DNA from: an uncultured Lachnospiraceae bacterium
Lineage (GTDB): Bacteria; Bacillota; Clostridia; Lachnospirales; Lachnospiraceae
DNA length: 41,614 bases
Direction: 5' to 3'
Assembly: GCA_947632555.1 (NCBI GenBank)
Contig: CANRPU010000021.1
Coordinates: forward strand, 1-41,614
A model generated the notes under the pieces. That model was not told where the DNA came from. It worked only from the letters and a program-made list of their open reading frames with translations, and searched no databases. Below, piece after piece: positions 22,877 through 31,438 of this stretch. The position numbers were made by a program, and so were the translations under genes. How positions within the stretch are numbered: position 1 is the first letter of the stretch; every line of letters begins with the position of its first letter.

Positions 22877-23634
22877 AATTTCCACCCCCATTTATGAAAA
22901 TAATAAAGCATGGAACGCAGATGTTCCCTGCGCAGGGCTCCGTCCCGATGGGAGGCCTTTTCCCATTTGTGGATCACTGTGGTATAGGGACAGTAGAGAA
23001 GGCTGCTGACCTCATTGAGGCGCCTGCAGAAATCCGCGTCTTCCACGTACATAAAAAAGTGCTCGTCAAATCCGCCCAGCGCCCGGAACAGTTCCGTGCG
23101 CAGCACCAGAAAGCTGCCCTGGGCGAAGGGAACGGGAAAGGGCCTGGAGGCATCCATGTCCTGCATGGTATGAAAAGCGCGCCGCCTGCGGAAACCGAAG
23201 GGCAGGTGGCGGATGACCATATCCAATACCGTCAGTTCCCTGCGGCAGGCCTCCTGCGTGACGCCCTGCCCGTCCACCATACGGGGAACGGCCATGCCGG
23301 CGGAGGTTTCTTCCAGAAAACGCATAAGGATGCCAAGGCTGTCCTCCTTCAGCAGGATATCAGGATTGACAATGGCGTGGAAACGGGAATCCAGCAAAGG
23401 GAGCACTCTGTTGTGCCCGGCGCCGAAGCCCAGATTTTCAGGCGTTTTGTCATAAAGGACTTCAGGATGTTCTTCGGCCAGCAGGTACAGTGTGTTCGGC
23501 CGGGTGCTGTTGTCCACGATATACAGTTTTCTGGATATGCTCAGAGCGGTATGCTCCAGAATAGAACATACCGCTTTCCGCACGTCAGATTCATTATTGT
23601 ACGCTACAATCGCAATGGAAATATCCGTCATCAT
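22870..23634 (-). CDS. Family 2 glycosyltransferase (WbbL/rhamnosyltransferase-like)
   Basis: This 254-residue enzyme starts ISIAIVAYNNESDVRKAVCS and carries LYIVDNSTRP and NLGFGAGHN, typical of the GT2 branch of dTDP-rhamnosyl transferases. AIVNPDILLKEDSL is the metal-binding DxD-like stretch and GGFDEHFFMYVEDADFCRRL the acceptor loop near the end. It is translationally coupled to both neighbours (ATGA with the sugar transferase upstream, seven bases with the next glycosyltransferase). It likely adds one sugar of a surface polysaccharide. No rml genes are in the window, so rhamnose is only a family-based guess. Confidence 0.88.
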   Translation of the reverse strand: MMTDISIAIVAYNNESDVRKAVCSILEHTALSISRKLYIVDNSTRPNTLYLLAEEHPEVLYDKTPENLGFGAGHNRVLPLLDSRFHAIVNPDILLKEDSLGILMRFLEETSAGMAVPRMVDGQGVTQEACRRELTVLDMVIRHLPFGFRRRRAFHTMQDMDASRPFPVPFAQGSFLVLRTELFRALGGFDEHFFMYVEDADFCRRLNEVSSLLYCPYTTVIHKWEKASHRDGALRREHLRSMLYYFHKWGWKLW

Positions 23635-25046
23635 GATCCTTTTCCCGTCAAAACCACCAAAACGGTCTTAAAAAGTATTCTGCAGTCCATTCCCAGTGAC
23701 CAGTTGGAAATGTAATGGGTGTCCAGCCGGACGATCTCTTCAAAATCACTGATCTCGTTGCGGCCGCTGACCTGCCACATACCGGTGAGCCCCGGTTTGA
23801 TGCCCAGTCTGGCTTTGTGGTGCAGATCGTAATTCGCGTATTCTTCCATGGTAGGGGGTCTGGTGCCTACCAGGCTCATTTCTCCTTTTAACACATTGAA
23901 GAACTGGGGCAGCTCGTCAATGGAAAATTTCCGCATAAACCGGCCGATGCCGAAGATACGGGGATCGTCCTTCATCTTAAACATGTGCCCGCTCATTTCA
24001 TTCTGCTGCATGAGCTGCGCCTGCATGGAGTCGGCGCCCACCACCATGGTGCGGAATTTGTATATTTTAAAAGGGCGCCCGTTTTTGCCGATCCTGGTCT
24101 GCGAGTAAAAGACAGGTCCCTTGGACTGGAGCTTGATGATGGGAGCGAAGACAAGAAAGGCGATTCCCGTCAGCAGAAGACCGATCAGGCTGCCTGCGAT
24201 ATCCATGGCCCGCTTAAGGAAAAGCTGTCTGGTGGAAGCGATCTTCATGCTGCTGGTCAATACCATATACTGGCCGCAGCGTTCTATGATCTTATTGGGG
24301 CGCAGCGCCGAGGCCTGCACCAGGTTAAAGTGGACGGTCACGCCCAGCTCCAGGAGCTCGCTGGCGATATCCTCGCTGATACTTTTGGTATTGGTATTGA
24401 GAAATACTTCGTCCACCACATTGCCGCAGATGTACTGCAGGCAGTTTTCCCTGGAGGCTACCACGGGAACATTTTCGATCATCTCTCCCGTTCTGTCCTT
24501 ATCCAGGATGACGATGCCCGAAACTTCAAATTCTTTGTAAAGCGTGTGGCGGAAGCTGCTGACGCATTCCTGCGCGAAGCAGTCCTCCGTGATGACGAGC
24601 AGCTGGTTAAAGGATTTATTGTGTATCATCTGGTAACGGATAAGGCGTTTCCAGAGGCAGCGGCACAGGTACACCGAGGGCAGGGACAAAAACCAGAACA
24701 CGATCACCACCTGCCGAGAATAGATCTCGCCCTGCTTGGTCAGCCAGATGTACACGATCAGGATAATGGAAATAACAGTGCAGTTTGTAATGGAAGCAGT
24801 CAGTTCCTGCAGTTTATTCCGCCGCAGGATACCGGAATAGGATTCAAAGAAAAAGGTCACGCAGATGACGGTCAGCAGCAGCACTACCGCCAGCTTGCTG
24901 TAATAGTCCTGAATAATGTGGATGCGTTCAGGCTCTTTGCTGAGCCGGATCAGGTAGGATATAAAAAAGGAAATTTCCAGACAGATGATATCCACAAGCA
25001 GGAAATCCCAGTGCTTTACCCAGCTTTTTTTCTGTTTCTTATACAT
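23631..25046 (-). CDS. Polyprenyl glycosylphosphotransferase (undecaprenyl-phosphate sugar phosphotransferase)
   Basis: This 471-residue enzyme starts lipid-linked polysaccharide synthesis by moving a sugar phosphate onto undecaprenyl phosphate. Four hydrophobic segments lie in the first 150 residues, a CoA/Rossmann-like middle domain follows, and a fifth membrane helix lies near 280-300 (LKRAMDIAGSLIGLL). The catalytic C-terminal domain has YKFRTMVVGAD, KFSIDELPQFFNVLKGEMSLVGTRPP and PGLTGMWQVSGR, as in the WbaP/WcaJ/EpsL group. The ATG at 25046 (MYKKQKKSW) follows GGAG at good spacing; an ATG at 25079 has none. It heads the minus-strand operon. The sugar is unknown. Confidence 0.92.
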   Translation of the reverse strand: MYKKQKKSWVKHWDFLLVDIICLEISFFISYLIRLSKEPERIHIIQDYYSKLAVVLLLTVICVTFFFESYSGILRRNKLQELTASITNCTVISIILIVYIWLTKQGEIYSRQVVIVFWFLSLPSVYLCRCLWKRLIRYQMIHNKSFNQLLVITEDCFAQECVSSFRHTLYKEFEVSGIVILDKDRTGEMIENVPVVASRENCLQYICGNVVDEVFLNTNTKSISEDIASELLELGVTVHFNLVQASALRPNKIIERCGQYMVLTSSMKIASTRQLFLKRAMDIAGSLIGLLLTGIAFLVFAPIIKLQSKGPVFYSQTRIGKNGRPFKIYKFRTMVVGADSMQAQLMQQNEMSGHMFKMKDDPRIFGIGRFMRKFSIDELPQFFNVLKGEMSLVGTRPPTMEEYANYDLHHKARLGIKPGLTGMWQVSGRNEISDFEEIVRLDTHYISNWSLGMDCRILFKTVLVVLTGKGS

Positions 25047-25165
25047 AACGGTTCTCCAGATCGTTTTTGCCGATGACATTTCCTATCGTGTCATTTCGCT
25101 GATAGGATGCATCATTACATTGTTTCGCTTTATTATGTATAATCCGTACTTCGATCAATGCATTT

Positions 25166-25194
25166 ATTTTAACACTTGCGGAGAAAATCCGCAA
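25166..25194 (-). promoter_or_regulatory. Promoter of the sugar transferase operon, overlapped by a palindrome
   Basis: On the minus strand, TTGCGG (25194-25189) and TAAAAT (25171-25166) are 17 bases apart with an extended -10 TGT. TTGCGGA-N5-TCCGCAA (25194-25176) is a perfect 7-base inverted repeat covering the -35 box, a likely operator. The leader to the start at 25046 is more than 100 bases. Two CTTAAT repeats lie further upstream. Confidence 0.6.
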
Positions 25195-25293
25195 CCAATC
25201 TTAATGAAAACTTAATCAACTCTGAAAGAAATGAAAAGAAAATTTTTATACCATGGGGGGAGGATAAAGATCGGAAAATAAGGAGGTATGGAT

Positions 25294-26286
25294 ATGCGGG
25301 GGGGCAGTGAACGCCGGTATAACAGAACGGGAAGCGCGGAAAGGATGAAAAGAAGGAAACAAAAGATCCGAAGATGGCGGGGGATCCTGCTGGGTACGGC
25401 CGCGCTGGTGGCGCTTATGCTGGCGGCGGGCGGCAGCCTGGGAAAATTTCTGGTGAAAATGGGGCTGAAGCACGGACCGGAGGAGCGGAATACGGCCGCC
25501 GTTTTTTACGCGGAAATGGAAACGGGAGGCGGAGAAAGGAGCAATGAAAACCCGGAAAACGTTTCCGCCGGAAACATTCCCGACGGCAGACAGGTTTTGC
25601 AGGACGCGCAGCTGGAGGAAGCGCTGGCGCTGCTGGCCATGCAGGATGAAAATGCCGCCGCCGTTTACGCGGCAAGAGAGCAGTATCCCGAAGAACTGCT
25701 GGCGGCATTTTTGGGAAACCCTGAGATGGCGGATTTTGTAACGGGCTATCCAACGGCGGAGAAAAAGGCTTCGGGAGGCTTTTCGCAGGAAGAGCTGGAA
25801 GCGGAGGATCCGCTGCTGCTGCAGTGGGACGCCCGCTGGGGCTACGCGCCTTACGGGGAAAGCAATATCGGGATCGCGGGATGCGCGCCCACCTGCCTGT
25901 CCATGGTGATCCTTTCCCTGACGGGAGATACGGAAGCCACGCCGGACAAGCTGGGGGAGTACAGCATGAACAACGGGCATTACGTGGAAGGGATCGGAAC
26001 AGCCTGGACGCTGATGAGCGCGGCCGGCGGGGAGTACGGACTGACGGTGCGGGAACTGGGACTGAGCGAGGAAGAGATCAGGGCGTGTCTGGATGCGGGC
26101 GGGCTGATCATACTCAGTATGCGTCCCGGGGATTTTACTACTACGGGACATTTTATTGTGGTGAAGGGATATGATGCGGGAGGCTTTTACGTGAACGACC
26201 CAAACAGCAGGGAAAGGAGCGGCATGCAGTGGAGCTATGAAAAATTAAAATATCAGATAAAAAATATCTGGGGATTTTATCCGTAG
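25294..26286 (+). CDS. C39-like cysteine peptidase, membrane-anchored
   Basis: This 330-residue protein has a strongly basic N terminus, a membrane segment at about residues 32-52 (ILLGTAALVALMLAAGG), an Ala/Glu-rich linker, and a C-terminal peptidase_C39_2 domain. The catalytic Cys lies in IAGCAPTCLSMVI, His in TGHFIVVKGYD and Asp in YVNDPNSRE; QWDARWGYAPYG is the family start. Proteins of this type are exported or membrane-tethered cysteine peptidases of unknown substrate. The second ATG (25294) is chosen because AAGGAGG is seven bases upstream; the ATG at 25288 has no spacer. The gene stands between two divergent or new transcripts and is probably alone. Confidence 0.88.
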   Translation: MRGGSERRYNRTGSAERMKRRKQKIRRWRGILLGTAALVALMLAAGGSLGKFLVKMGLKHGPEERNTAAVFYAEMETGGGERSNENPENVSAGNIPDGRQVLQDAQLEEALALLAMQDENAAAVYAAREQYPEELLAAFLGNPEMADFVTGYPTAEKKASGGFSQEELEAEDPLLLQWDARWGYAPYGESNIGIAGCAPTCLSMVILSLTGDTEATPDKLGEYSMNNGHYVEGIGTAWTLMSAAGGEYGLTVRELGLSEEEIRACLDAGGLIILSMRPGDFTTTGHFIVVKGYDAGGFYVNDPNSRERSGMQWSYEKLKYQIKNIWGFYP

Positions 26287-26327
26287 GCGGATAAAAAACG
26301 GAAAAAAGCAGGAAAAATAAAAATCCA

Positions 26328-26394
26328 TTGCAAAAGGTATGCGGCTATGATAAAATGAGAACAGTGGCAATGACAAAAAAATAACAATCATTGC
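26328..26394 (+). promoter_or_regulatory. Promoter and palindrome of the butyryl-CoA operon
   Basis: TTGCAA (26328-26333) and TAAAAT (26351-26356) with 17-base spacing and extended -10 TGA. Just after the expected start, GCAATGA (26367-26373) and TCATTGC (26388-26394) form a perfect 7-base inverted repeat with a 14-base A-rich centre. This may be an operator or a leader hairpin. It does not match the Rex consensus TTGTTAA-N4-TTAACAA. Confidence 0.65.
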
Positions 26395-26429
26395 GGAATC
26401 CCGAAAATGCGAAGATGGAGGAAAGACAA

Positions 26430-27614
26430 ATGGCAAGAAAAGTAGTATTGGCCGGCGCGTGCCGTACAGCGATCGGCACTATGGGCGGCAGCCTGAGCAC
26501 CACGCCGGTGGTTGAACTGGGCGCGATCGTTATCAAAGAAGCGTTGAAGAGGGCGGGAGTTGCTCCCGAAGCGGTGGATCAGGTATATATGGGCTGTGTG
26601 ATACAGGCCGCGCAGGGCCAGAATGTGGCGCGCCAGGCCTCCATTAAGGCCGGACTTCCCATCGAGGTGCCTGCCGTGACCATGAACGTGGTCTGCGGTT
26701 CCGGTCTGAACTGTGTCAACCAGGCGGCGCAGATGATCATGGCCGGTGACGCCGACGTTGTGGTAGCGGGAGGTATGGAAAACATGTCCATGGCTCCGTA
26801 CGCCGTTCCCCAGGCCCGTTTCGGCTACAGGATGAACAACGGTACTCTGGTGGATACCATGATCAAGGATGCATTGTGGGATGCCTTTAATGATTACCAT
26901 ATGATCAAGACCGCGGACAATATCTGCGAGGAGTGGGGGCTGACCCGTGAGGAACTGGACGAGTTCGCTCTCAGGAGCCAGCAGAAGGCAGAAGCCGCTC
27001 AGGCTTCCGGCGCTTTCGACGCGGAGATCGTACCCGTGGAAGTAAAGAAAAAGAAAGAAACCGTTATCTTCAATAAGGACGAGGGTCCCCGTCCCGGCTC
27101 CACCATGGAGGGACTGGCGAAGCTGCGTCCCATCAATCCCGGCGGATTCGTGACCGCGGGCAACGCCTCCGGCATCAATGACGGAGCCGCCGCTATCGTG
27201 GTGATGAGCGAAGAGAAGGCAAAGGAGCTGGGCGTAAAGCCTATGGCTGTCTTTGTGGCGGGCGCGCTGGCAGGCGTAAGACCCGAGGTAATGGGAATCG
27301 GTCCCGTAGCCGCTACCAGGAAAGTCATGGCTAAGACCGGCATGAAGATCGAAGATTTTGATATCATTGAAGCGAACGAGGCGTTCGCGGCACAGTCCGT
27401 AGCGGTAGGACGGGAACTGGGCATCGATGTTGACAGACAGCTGAATCCCAACGGCGGGGCCATTGCCCTTGGGCACCCGGTAGGCGCATCCGGCTGCCGT
27501 ATCCTGGTAACGCTGCTGCATGAAATGCAGGCCAAGGGAGCCAAGACCGGACTTGCCACGCTGTGTATCGGCGGCGGCATGGGCTGCTCTACCATCGTAA
27601 AAATCGAAGACTGA
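26430..27614 (+). CDS. thlA: Acetyl-CoA acetyltransferase (thiolase)
   Basis: This enzyme condenses two acetyl-CoA into acetoacetyl-CoA, the first step towards butyryl-CoA. It has 394 residues, the normal size. Cys89 in [14 protein letters not shown] is the acyl-binding residue; [17 protein letters not shown] (catalytic His) and CIGGGMGC (second Cys) are all present. The ATG at 26430 follows GGAGGAAAGACAA; an in-frame start at 26391 (MRNPENAK) lies in the palindrome and has no ribosome site. It is the first gene of a six-gene operon, and a hairpin separates it from crt. Confidence 0.97.
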   Translation: MARKVVLAGACRTAIGTMGGSLSTTPVVELGAIVIKEALKRAGVAPEAVDQVYMGCVIQAAQGQNVARQASIKAGLPIEVPAVTMNVVCGSGLNCVNQAAQMIMAGDADVVVAGGMENMSMAPYAVPQARFGYRMNNGTLVDTMIKDALWDAFNDYHMIKTADNICEEWGLTREELDEFALRSQQKAEAAQASGAFDAEIVPVEVKKKKETVIFNKDEGPRPGSTMEGLAKLRPINPGGFVTAGNASGINDGAAAIVVMSEEKAKELGVKPMAVFVAGALAGVRPEVMGIGPVAATRKVMAKTGMKIEDFDIIEANEAFAAQSVAVGRELGIDVDRQLNPNGGAIALGHPVGASGCRILVTLLHEMQAKGAKTGLATLCIGGGMGCSTIVKIED

Positions 27615-27636
27615 TAATCAGGTTTACCACACGCAG

Positions 27637-27662
27637 GGAGAATGCCGGTTCCGGCATTCTCC
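27637..27662 (+). other. Intercistronic hairpin between thlA and crt
   Basis: GGAGAATGCCGG (27637-27648) pairs perfectly with CCGGCATTCTCC (27651-27662). No T run follows, so it is not a terminator; it fits an mRNA-stabilising or processing element that uncouples thlA from later genes. Confidence 0.75.
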
Positions 27663-27693
27663 TCGCTGTGCGAAAACCGGAAATGAGGAAAAT

Positions 27694-28479
27694 ATGGAAT
27701 ACATACTTTATGAGCAAAAAGGACAGACGGCGATCATTACCATCAACCGGGAAAAAGCGTTGAACGCGTTGAATTCCCAGGTATTGGAAGAACTGGACGC
27801 CACGCTGGACGCGGTGGACCTGAATGAGGTAAGGTGCCTGATCTTAACGGGTGCCGGCCAGAAATCTTTTGTGGCAGGCGCGGACATCGGAGAAATGAGC
27901 ACATTGACAAAAGCGGAGGGAGAAGCCTTCGGTAAGAAGGGAAACGACGTGTTCCGCAAGCTGGAAACGTTTCCCATCCCCATTATCGCGGCGGTAAACG
28001 GTTTTGCCCTGGGAGGCGGCTGTGAGATTTCCATGAGCTGCGACATCCGGATCTGTTCCGACAACGCCGTATTCGGACAGCCCGAAACGGGCCTGGGAAT
28101 CACTCCCGGCTTTGGCGGAACGCAGAGGCTGGCCCGGCTGGTAGGTCCGGGAATGGCAAAGCAGATGATCTATACCGCGAGAAACATCAAGGCGGACGAG
28201 GCGCTCCGCATCGGACTGGTGAACGCGGTTTATCCCCAGGAGGAACTGCTTCCCGCGGCGGAAAAGATGGCGGCGGGCATCGCCAAGAACGCGCCCATCG
28301 CGGTGAGAAACTGCAAGAAAGCCATCAACGAGGGGCTGGACATGGATATGGACCGCGCCGTGGCGCTGGAAGAGAAGCTTTTCGGTGACTGCTTTGAAAC
28401 CGAGGACCAGAAATACGGTATGGCGTTTTTCCTTGACAAGAATAAGGAAAAAGTGAAGGAGCCTTTTAAGAACTGCTGA
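27694..28479 (+). CDS. crt: Crotonase (3-hydroxybutyryl-CoA dehydratase)
   Basis: This 261-residue enoyl-CoA hydratase family enzyme turns 3-hydroxybutyryl-CoA into crotonyl-CoA. The oxyanion-hole segments AGADIGEMS (about 61-69) and NGFALGGGCE (102-111) and the two catalytic glutamates, Glu111 and Glu131 (GQPETGLGITPGFGGTQRL), have the family spacing. The ATG follows ATGAGGAAAAT. It lies 79 bases after thlA, across a hairpin, and 64 bases before hbd. The C-terminal FLDKNKEKVKEPFKN is typical of clostridial crotonases. Confidence 0.96.
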   Translation: MEYILYEQKGQTAIITINREKALNALNSQVLEELDATLDAVDLNEVRCLILTGAGQKSFVAGADIGEMSTLTKAEGEAFGKKGNDVFRKLETFPIPIIAAVNGFALGGGCEISMSCDIRICSDNAVFGQPETGLGITPGFGGTQRLARLVGPGMAKQMIYTARNIKADEALRIGLVNAVYPQEELLPAAEKMAAGIAKNAPIAVRNCKKAINEGLDMDMDRAVALEEKLFGDCFETEDQKYGMAFFLDKNKEKVKEPFKNC

Positions 28480-28482
28480 CCA

Positions 28483-28502
28483 TTGGGAGAACGCTCTCCC
28501 AA
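28483..28502 (+). other. Intercistronic hairpin between crt and hbd
   Basis: TTGGGAGA (28483-28490), loop ACGC, TCTCCCAA (28495-28502). No T run follows. It is the second such hairpin in this operon. Confidence 0.65.
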
Positions 28503-28543
28503 ATAACAAAATAGAATGAGAGAAATATAAAGGAGGAACTACA

Positions 28544-29383
28544 ATGAAAGTTGGTGTTATCGGTGCGGGTACCATGGGTGCCGGGATCGCGCAGGCGTTC
28601 GCAATGACGGACGGATACGAGGTATGTCTTTGCGATATCAAACAGGAATTTGCTGACGGCGGAAAGGCCAGAATTTTAAAGAACCTGAATTTCCTGGTAG
28701 GAAAAGAGAAGATCACCCAGGAGAAAGCGGATGCGATCGCGGCCAAGATCGTGACCGGTTTAAAGGATATCTGTACCGAGTGCGATCTGGTGATCGAGGT
28801 GGCGCCCGAAAACATGCAGATCAAGAAGACTACCTTTAAGGAGCTGCAGGAGATCGTAAAACCCGGATGTATTTTCGCTACCAACACTTCTTCCCTCTCC
28901 ATTACGGAGATCGGTGCCGGTCTGGACAGACCCATGATCGGTATGCATTTCTTTAATCCGGCCGACAGAATGAAGCTGGTGGAAGTGATCGCCGGCGAGA
29001 ATACGCCCGCGGAACTGGTTGAGAAGATCAAGAACATCGCCGTGGAGATCGGCAAGACGCCCGTAGAGGTAAAGGAAGCTCCCGGGTTTGTGGTAAACAG
29101 GATCCTGATCCCCATGATCAATGAGGCTATCGGCATTTACGCTGACGGCATCGCCAGCGTTTCCGATATTGACGAGGCAATGAAGCTGGGTGCTTCCCAT
29201 CCGATGGGACCTCTGGCTCTGGGCGATCTGGTCGGTCTGGATATCGTGCTGGCCATCATGGAAGTATTGCAGAGCGAAACCGGCGATCCCAAGTACCGTC
29301 CTCATCCCATGCTGAGAAAGATGGTGCGCGCGGGCAAGCTGGGCAAGAAGACAGGAAGAGGCTTCTACGATTACACGAAATGA
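28544..29383 (+). CDS. hbd: 3-hydroxybutyryl-CoA dehydrogenase
   Basis: This 279-residue NAD(P)H enzyme reduces acetoacetyl-CoA to 3-hydroxybutyryl-CoA. VGVIGAGTMGAGIAQAFA is the dinucleotide-binding loop, TNTSSLSITEIG the substrate contact, His135 in GMHFFNPA the catalytic residue, and PGFVVNRILIPMINEA the start of the C-terminal helical domain. AAGGAGGAACTACA precedes the start. In the operon it follows crt, although it acts before crt in the pathway, as in other Clostridia. Confidence 0.97.
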   Translation: MKVGVIGAGTMGAGIAQAFAMTDGYEVCLCDIKQEFADGGKARILKNLNFLVGKEKITQEKADAIAAKIVTGLKDICTECDLVIEVAPENMQIKKTTFKELQEIVKPGCIFATNTSSLSITEIGAGLDRPMIGMHFFNPADRMKLVEVIAGENTPAELVEKIKNIAVEIGKTPVEVKEAPGFVVNRILIPMINEAIGIYADGIASVSDIDEAMKLGASHPMGPLALGDLVGLDIVLAIMEVLQSETGDPKYRPHPMLRKMVRAGKLGKKTGRGFYDYTK

Positions 29384-29415
29384 TGAAATAAAACAGATAT
29401 GGAGGAAATGAAATC

Positions 29416-30567
29416 ATGGATTTTGCTTTGAAAAAAGAACATGAAATGGCGAGAGCTCTTTTTAAAGAGTTCGCAGAAAAGGAAGTAAAGCCGCTGGCGC
29501 AGGAGGTTGACGAAACCGAGGAATTTCCCAGGGCTACCGTGGAGAAAATGGCAAAATTAGGTTTCCTTGGCATTCCCATTCCCAAGGAGTACGGCGGACA
29601 GGGATGCGATCCCCTTACCTACGTGATGTGCGTGGAGGAGCTCTCCAAGGTCTGCGGCACCACGGGCGTTATCGTTTCCGCGCATACATCCCTCTGCTGC
29701 GATCCCATCCAGACCTTCGGTACAGAAGAGCAGAAGCAGAAATATCTGGTGCCTCTCGCGAAGGGTGAGAAGCTGGGCGCTTTTGGTCTGACCGAGCCCG
29801 GTGCCGGAACCGACGCACAGGGACAGCAGACCAAGGCCGTGGAAGACGGTGACAGCTATGTGATCAACGGTTCCAAGATCTTCATTACCAACGGCAAAGA
29901 AGCGGATGTATACGTGATCTTCGCGGTGACCGGTATGATAGAGAAGCGCGGAAAGATGATGAAGGAGATCTCCGCGTTTATCGTGGAAAAAGGCACTCCC
30001 GGATTTACTTTCGGTACCAAGGAGAAGAAAATGGGTATCCGGGGTTCATCCACCTATGAACTGATCTTTACCGACTGCCGTGTACCCAAGGAAAACCTTC
30101 TTGGCAAGGTAGGACAGGGCTTTAAGATAGCGATGCACACTCTGGACGGCGGACGTATCGGTATCGCTTCCCAGGCGCTGGGTATCGCGGAAGGCGCGCT
30201 GGAAAGAACGATTGCTTATACCAAAGAGAGAAAGCAGTTCGGAAGGAGCATTGCGCAGCAGCAGAATACCCAGTTCCAGCTGGCTGATATGGCAACCAAG
30301 GTAGAGGCGGCCAAACTGCTGGTCTACAAAGCGGCGCTGGCGAAAGCCAATCAGAAGGAATATGGTTTTGAGGCCGCGCAGGCAAAGCTGTACGCCGCGG
30401 AAGTAGCCATGGAAGTGACCACCAAAGCCGTTCAGCTCCATGGCGGCTACGGCTATACCAGAGAGTACGATGTAGAGCGCATGATGCGCGACGCCAAGAT
30501 CACCGAGATCTACGAAGGTACCTCCGAGGTACAGCGTATGGTCATCTCAGCGGCGCTGCTGAAATAA
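29416..30567 (+). CDS. bcd: Butyryl-CoA dehydrogenase (short-chain acyl-CoA dehydrogenase)
   Basis: This 383-residue FAD enzyme reduces crotonyl-CoA to butyryl-Co[15 protein letters not shown] and [13 protein letters not shown] are flavin contacts, [12 protein letters not shown] and [19 protein letters not shown] are family signatures, and the catalytic Glu367 lies in [13 protein letters not shown]. With EtfAB encoded directly downstream, it probably works as the electron-bifurcating Bcd-Etf complex known from Clostridia, which couples crotonyl-CoA reduction to ferredoxin reduction; this is inferred from the gene order. ATATGGAGGAAATGAAATC precedes the start. Confidence 0.96.
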   Translation: MDFALKKEHEMARALFKEFAEKEVKPLAQEVDETEEFPRATVEKMAKLGFLGIPIPKEYGGQGCDPLTYVMCVEELSKVCGTTGVIVSAHTSLCCDPIQTFGTEEQKQKYLVPLAKGEKLGAFGLTEPGAGTDAQGQQTKAVEDGDSYVINGSKIFITNGKEADVYVIFAVTGMIEKRGKMMKEISAFIVEKGTPGFTFGTKEKKMGIRGSSTYELIFTDCRVPKENLLGKVGQGFKIAMHTLDGGRIGIASQALGIAEGALERTIAYTKERKQFGRSIAQQQNTQFQLADMATKVEAAKLLVYKAALAKANQKEYGFEAAQAKLYAAEVAMEVTTKAVQLHGGYGYTREYDVERMMRDAKITEIYEGTSEVQRMVISAALLK

Positions 30568-30610
30568 GCCAACCCATACCATAAACAATCATAGAAGGAG
30601 TGAAAATACA

Positions 30611-31393
30611 ATGAAAATCGTTGTTTGCATTAAGCAGGTACCCGATACAAAGGGCGGCGTAAAATTCAACCCTGACGGTACTCTGGACAGAGGCGCCATG
30701 CTGACTATCATGAACCCCGACGATAAAGCGGGACTGGAAGCGGCATTGAGATTAAAGGATCAATACGGGGCGGAGGTAACGGTCATTACCATGGGACTGC
30801 CCAAAGCGGAGGATGTGCTGCGTGAGGCAATGGCCATGGGCGCGGATAAGGGAATCCTGGTAACCGACCGCGTACTGGGCGGCGCGGATACCTGGGCTAC
30901 CAGCCAGACGCTGGCAGGCGCCATCCGCAATCTGGAGTATGACCTTATCATTACCGGCCGTCAGGCGATCGACGGCGATACCGCGCAGGTAGGCCCCCAG
31001 ATTTCCGAGCACCTGGGAATCCCTGTTATTTCCTACGCGCAGAAGATTGAAATTGAAGGTGACAGCGTGATCGTGGAGCGTCAGTTCGATGACAGATATC
31101 ATGTGCTGAAGGCTAAAATGCCCTGCCTGATCACTGCGCTCGCTGAACTGAACGAGCCCCGCTACATGACTCCCGGCGGTATCTTTGACGCCGTAAAGGC
31201 TGATATTACCGTTTGGGGCAGAGCCAATCTGGTGGACGTGGAGGACTCCAATCTGGGTCTGAAAGGTTCTCCTACCCAGATCGCGAAGGCTTCCGACAAG
31301 GTAAGAAAGGGCGCGGGCGAAAAGGTGAACCTGGATCCCGCGGAGTCCGTGGACTATATTGTAGGCAAATTAAAAGAGAAGCATGTCATCTGA
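30611..31393 (+). CDS. etfB: Electron transfer flavoprotein, beta subunit
   Basis: This 260-residue subunit binds one flavin or AMP and, with EtfA, passes electrons between NADH, ferredoxin and Bcd. The start MKIVVCIKQVPDT is typical. RQAIDGDTAQVGPQISEHLG is the conserved nucleotide-binding signature, and YDLIITGRQAI precedes it. AGAAGGAGTGAAAATACA is the ribosome site. It is followed 45 bases later by etfA. Its length matches clostridial EtfB of the butyryl-CoA operon. Confidence 0.96.
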   Translation: MKIVVCIKQVPDTKGGVKFNPDGTLDRGAMLTIMNPDDKAGLEAALRLKDQYGAEVTVITMGLPKAEDVLREAMAMGADKGILVTDRVLGGADTWATSQTLAGAIRNLEYDLIITGRQAIDGDTAQVGPQISEHLGIPVISYAQKIEIEGDSVIVERQFDDRYHVLKAKMPCLITALAELNEPRYMTPGGIFDAVKADITVWGRANLVDVEDSNLGLKGSPTQIAKASDKVRKGAGEKVNLDPAESVDYIVGKLKEKHVI

Positions 31394-31438
31394 ATTTGAG
31401 AATCAACTTGCCGCCCGGCGGCAGAAAGCGAGGAAATG

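Noticed and set aside
23985..25076. 363-codon plus-strand frame opposite the sugar transferase
   Set aside because: It is antisense to a clear family protein and its product has no hydrophobic or motif pattern.
26388..27521. 377-codon antisense frame opposite thlA
   Set aside because: It mirrors a highly conserved enzyme gene with no promoter, ribosome site or domain of its own.
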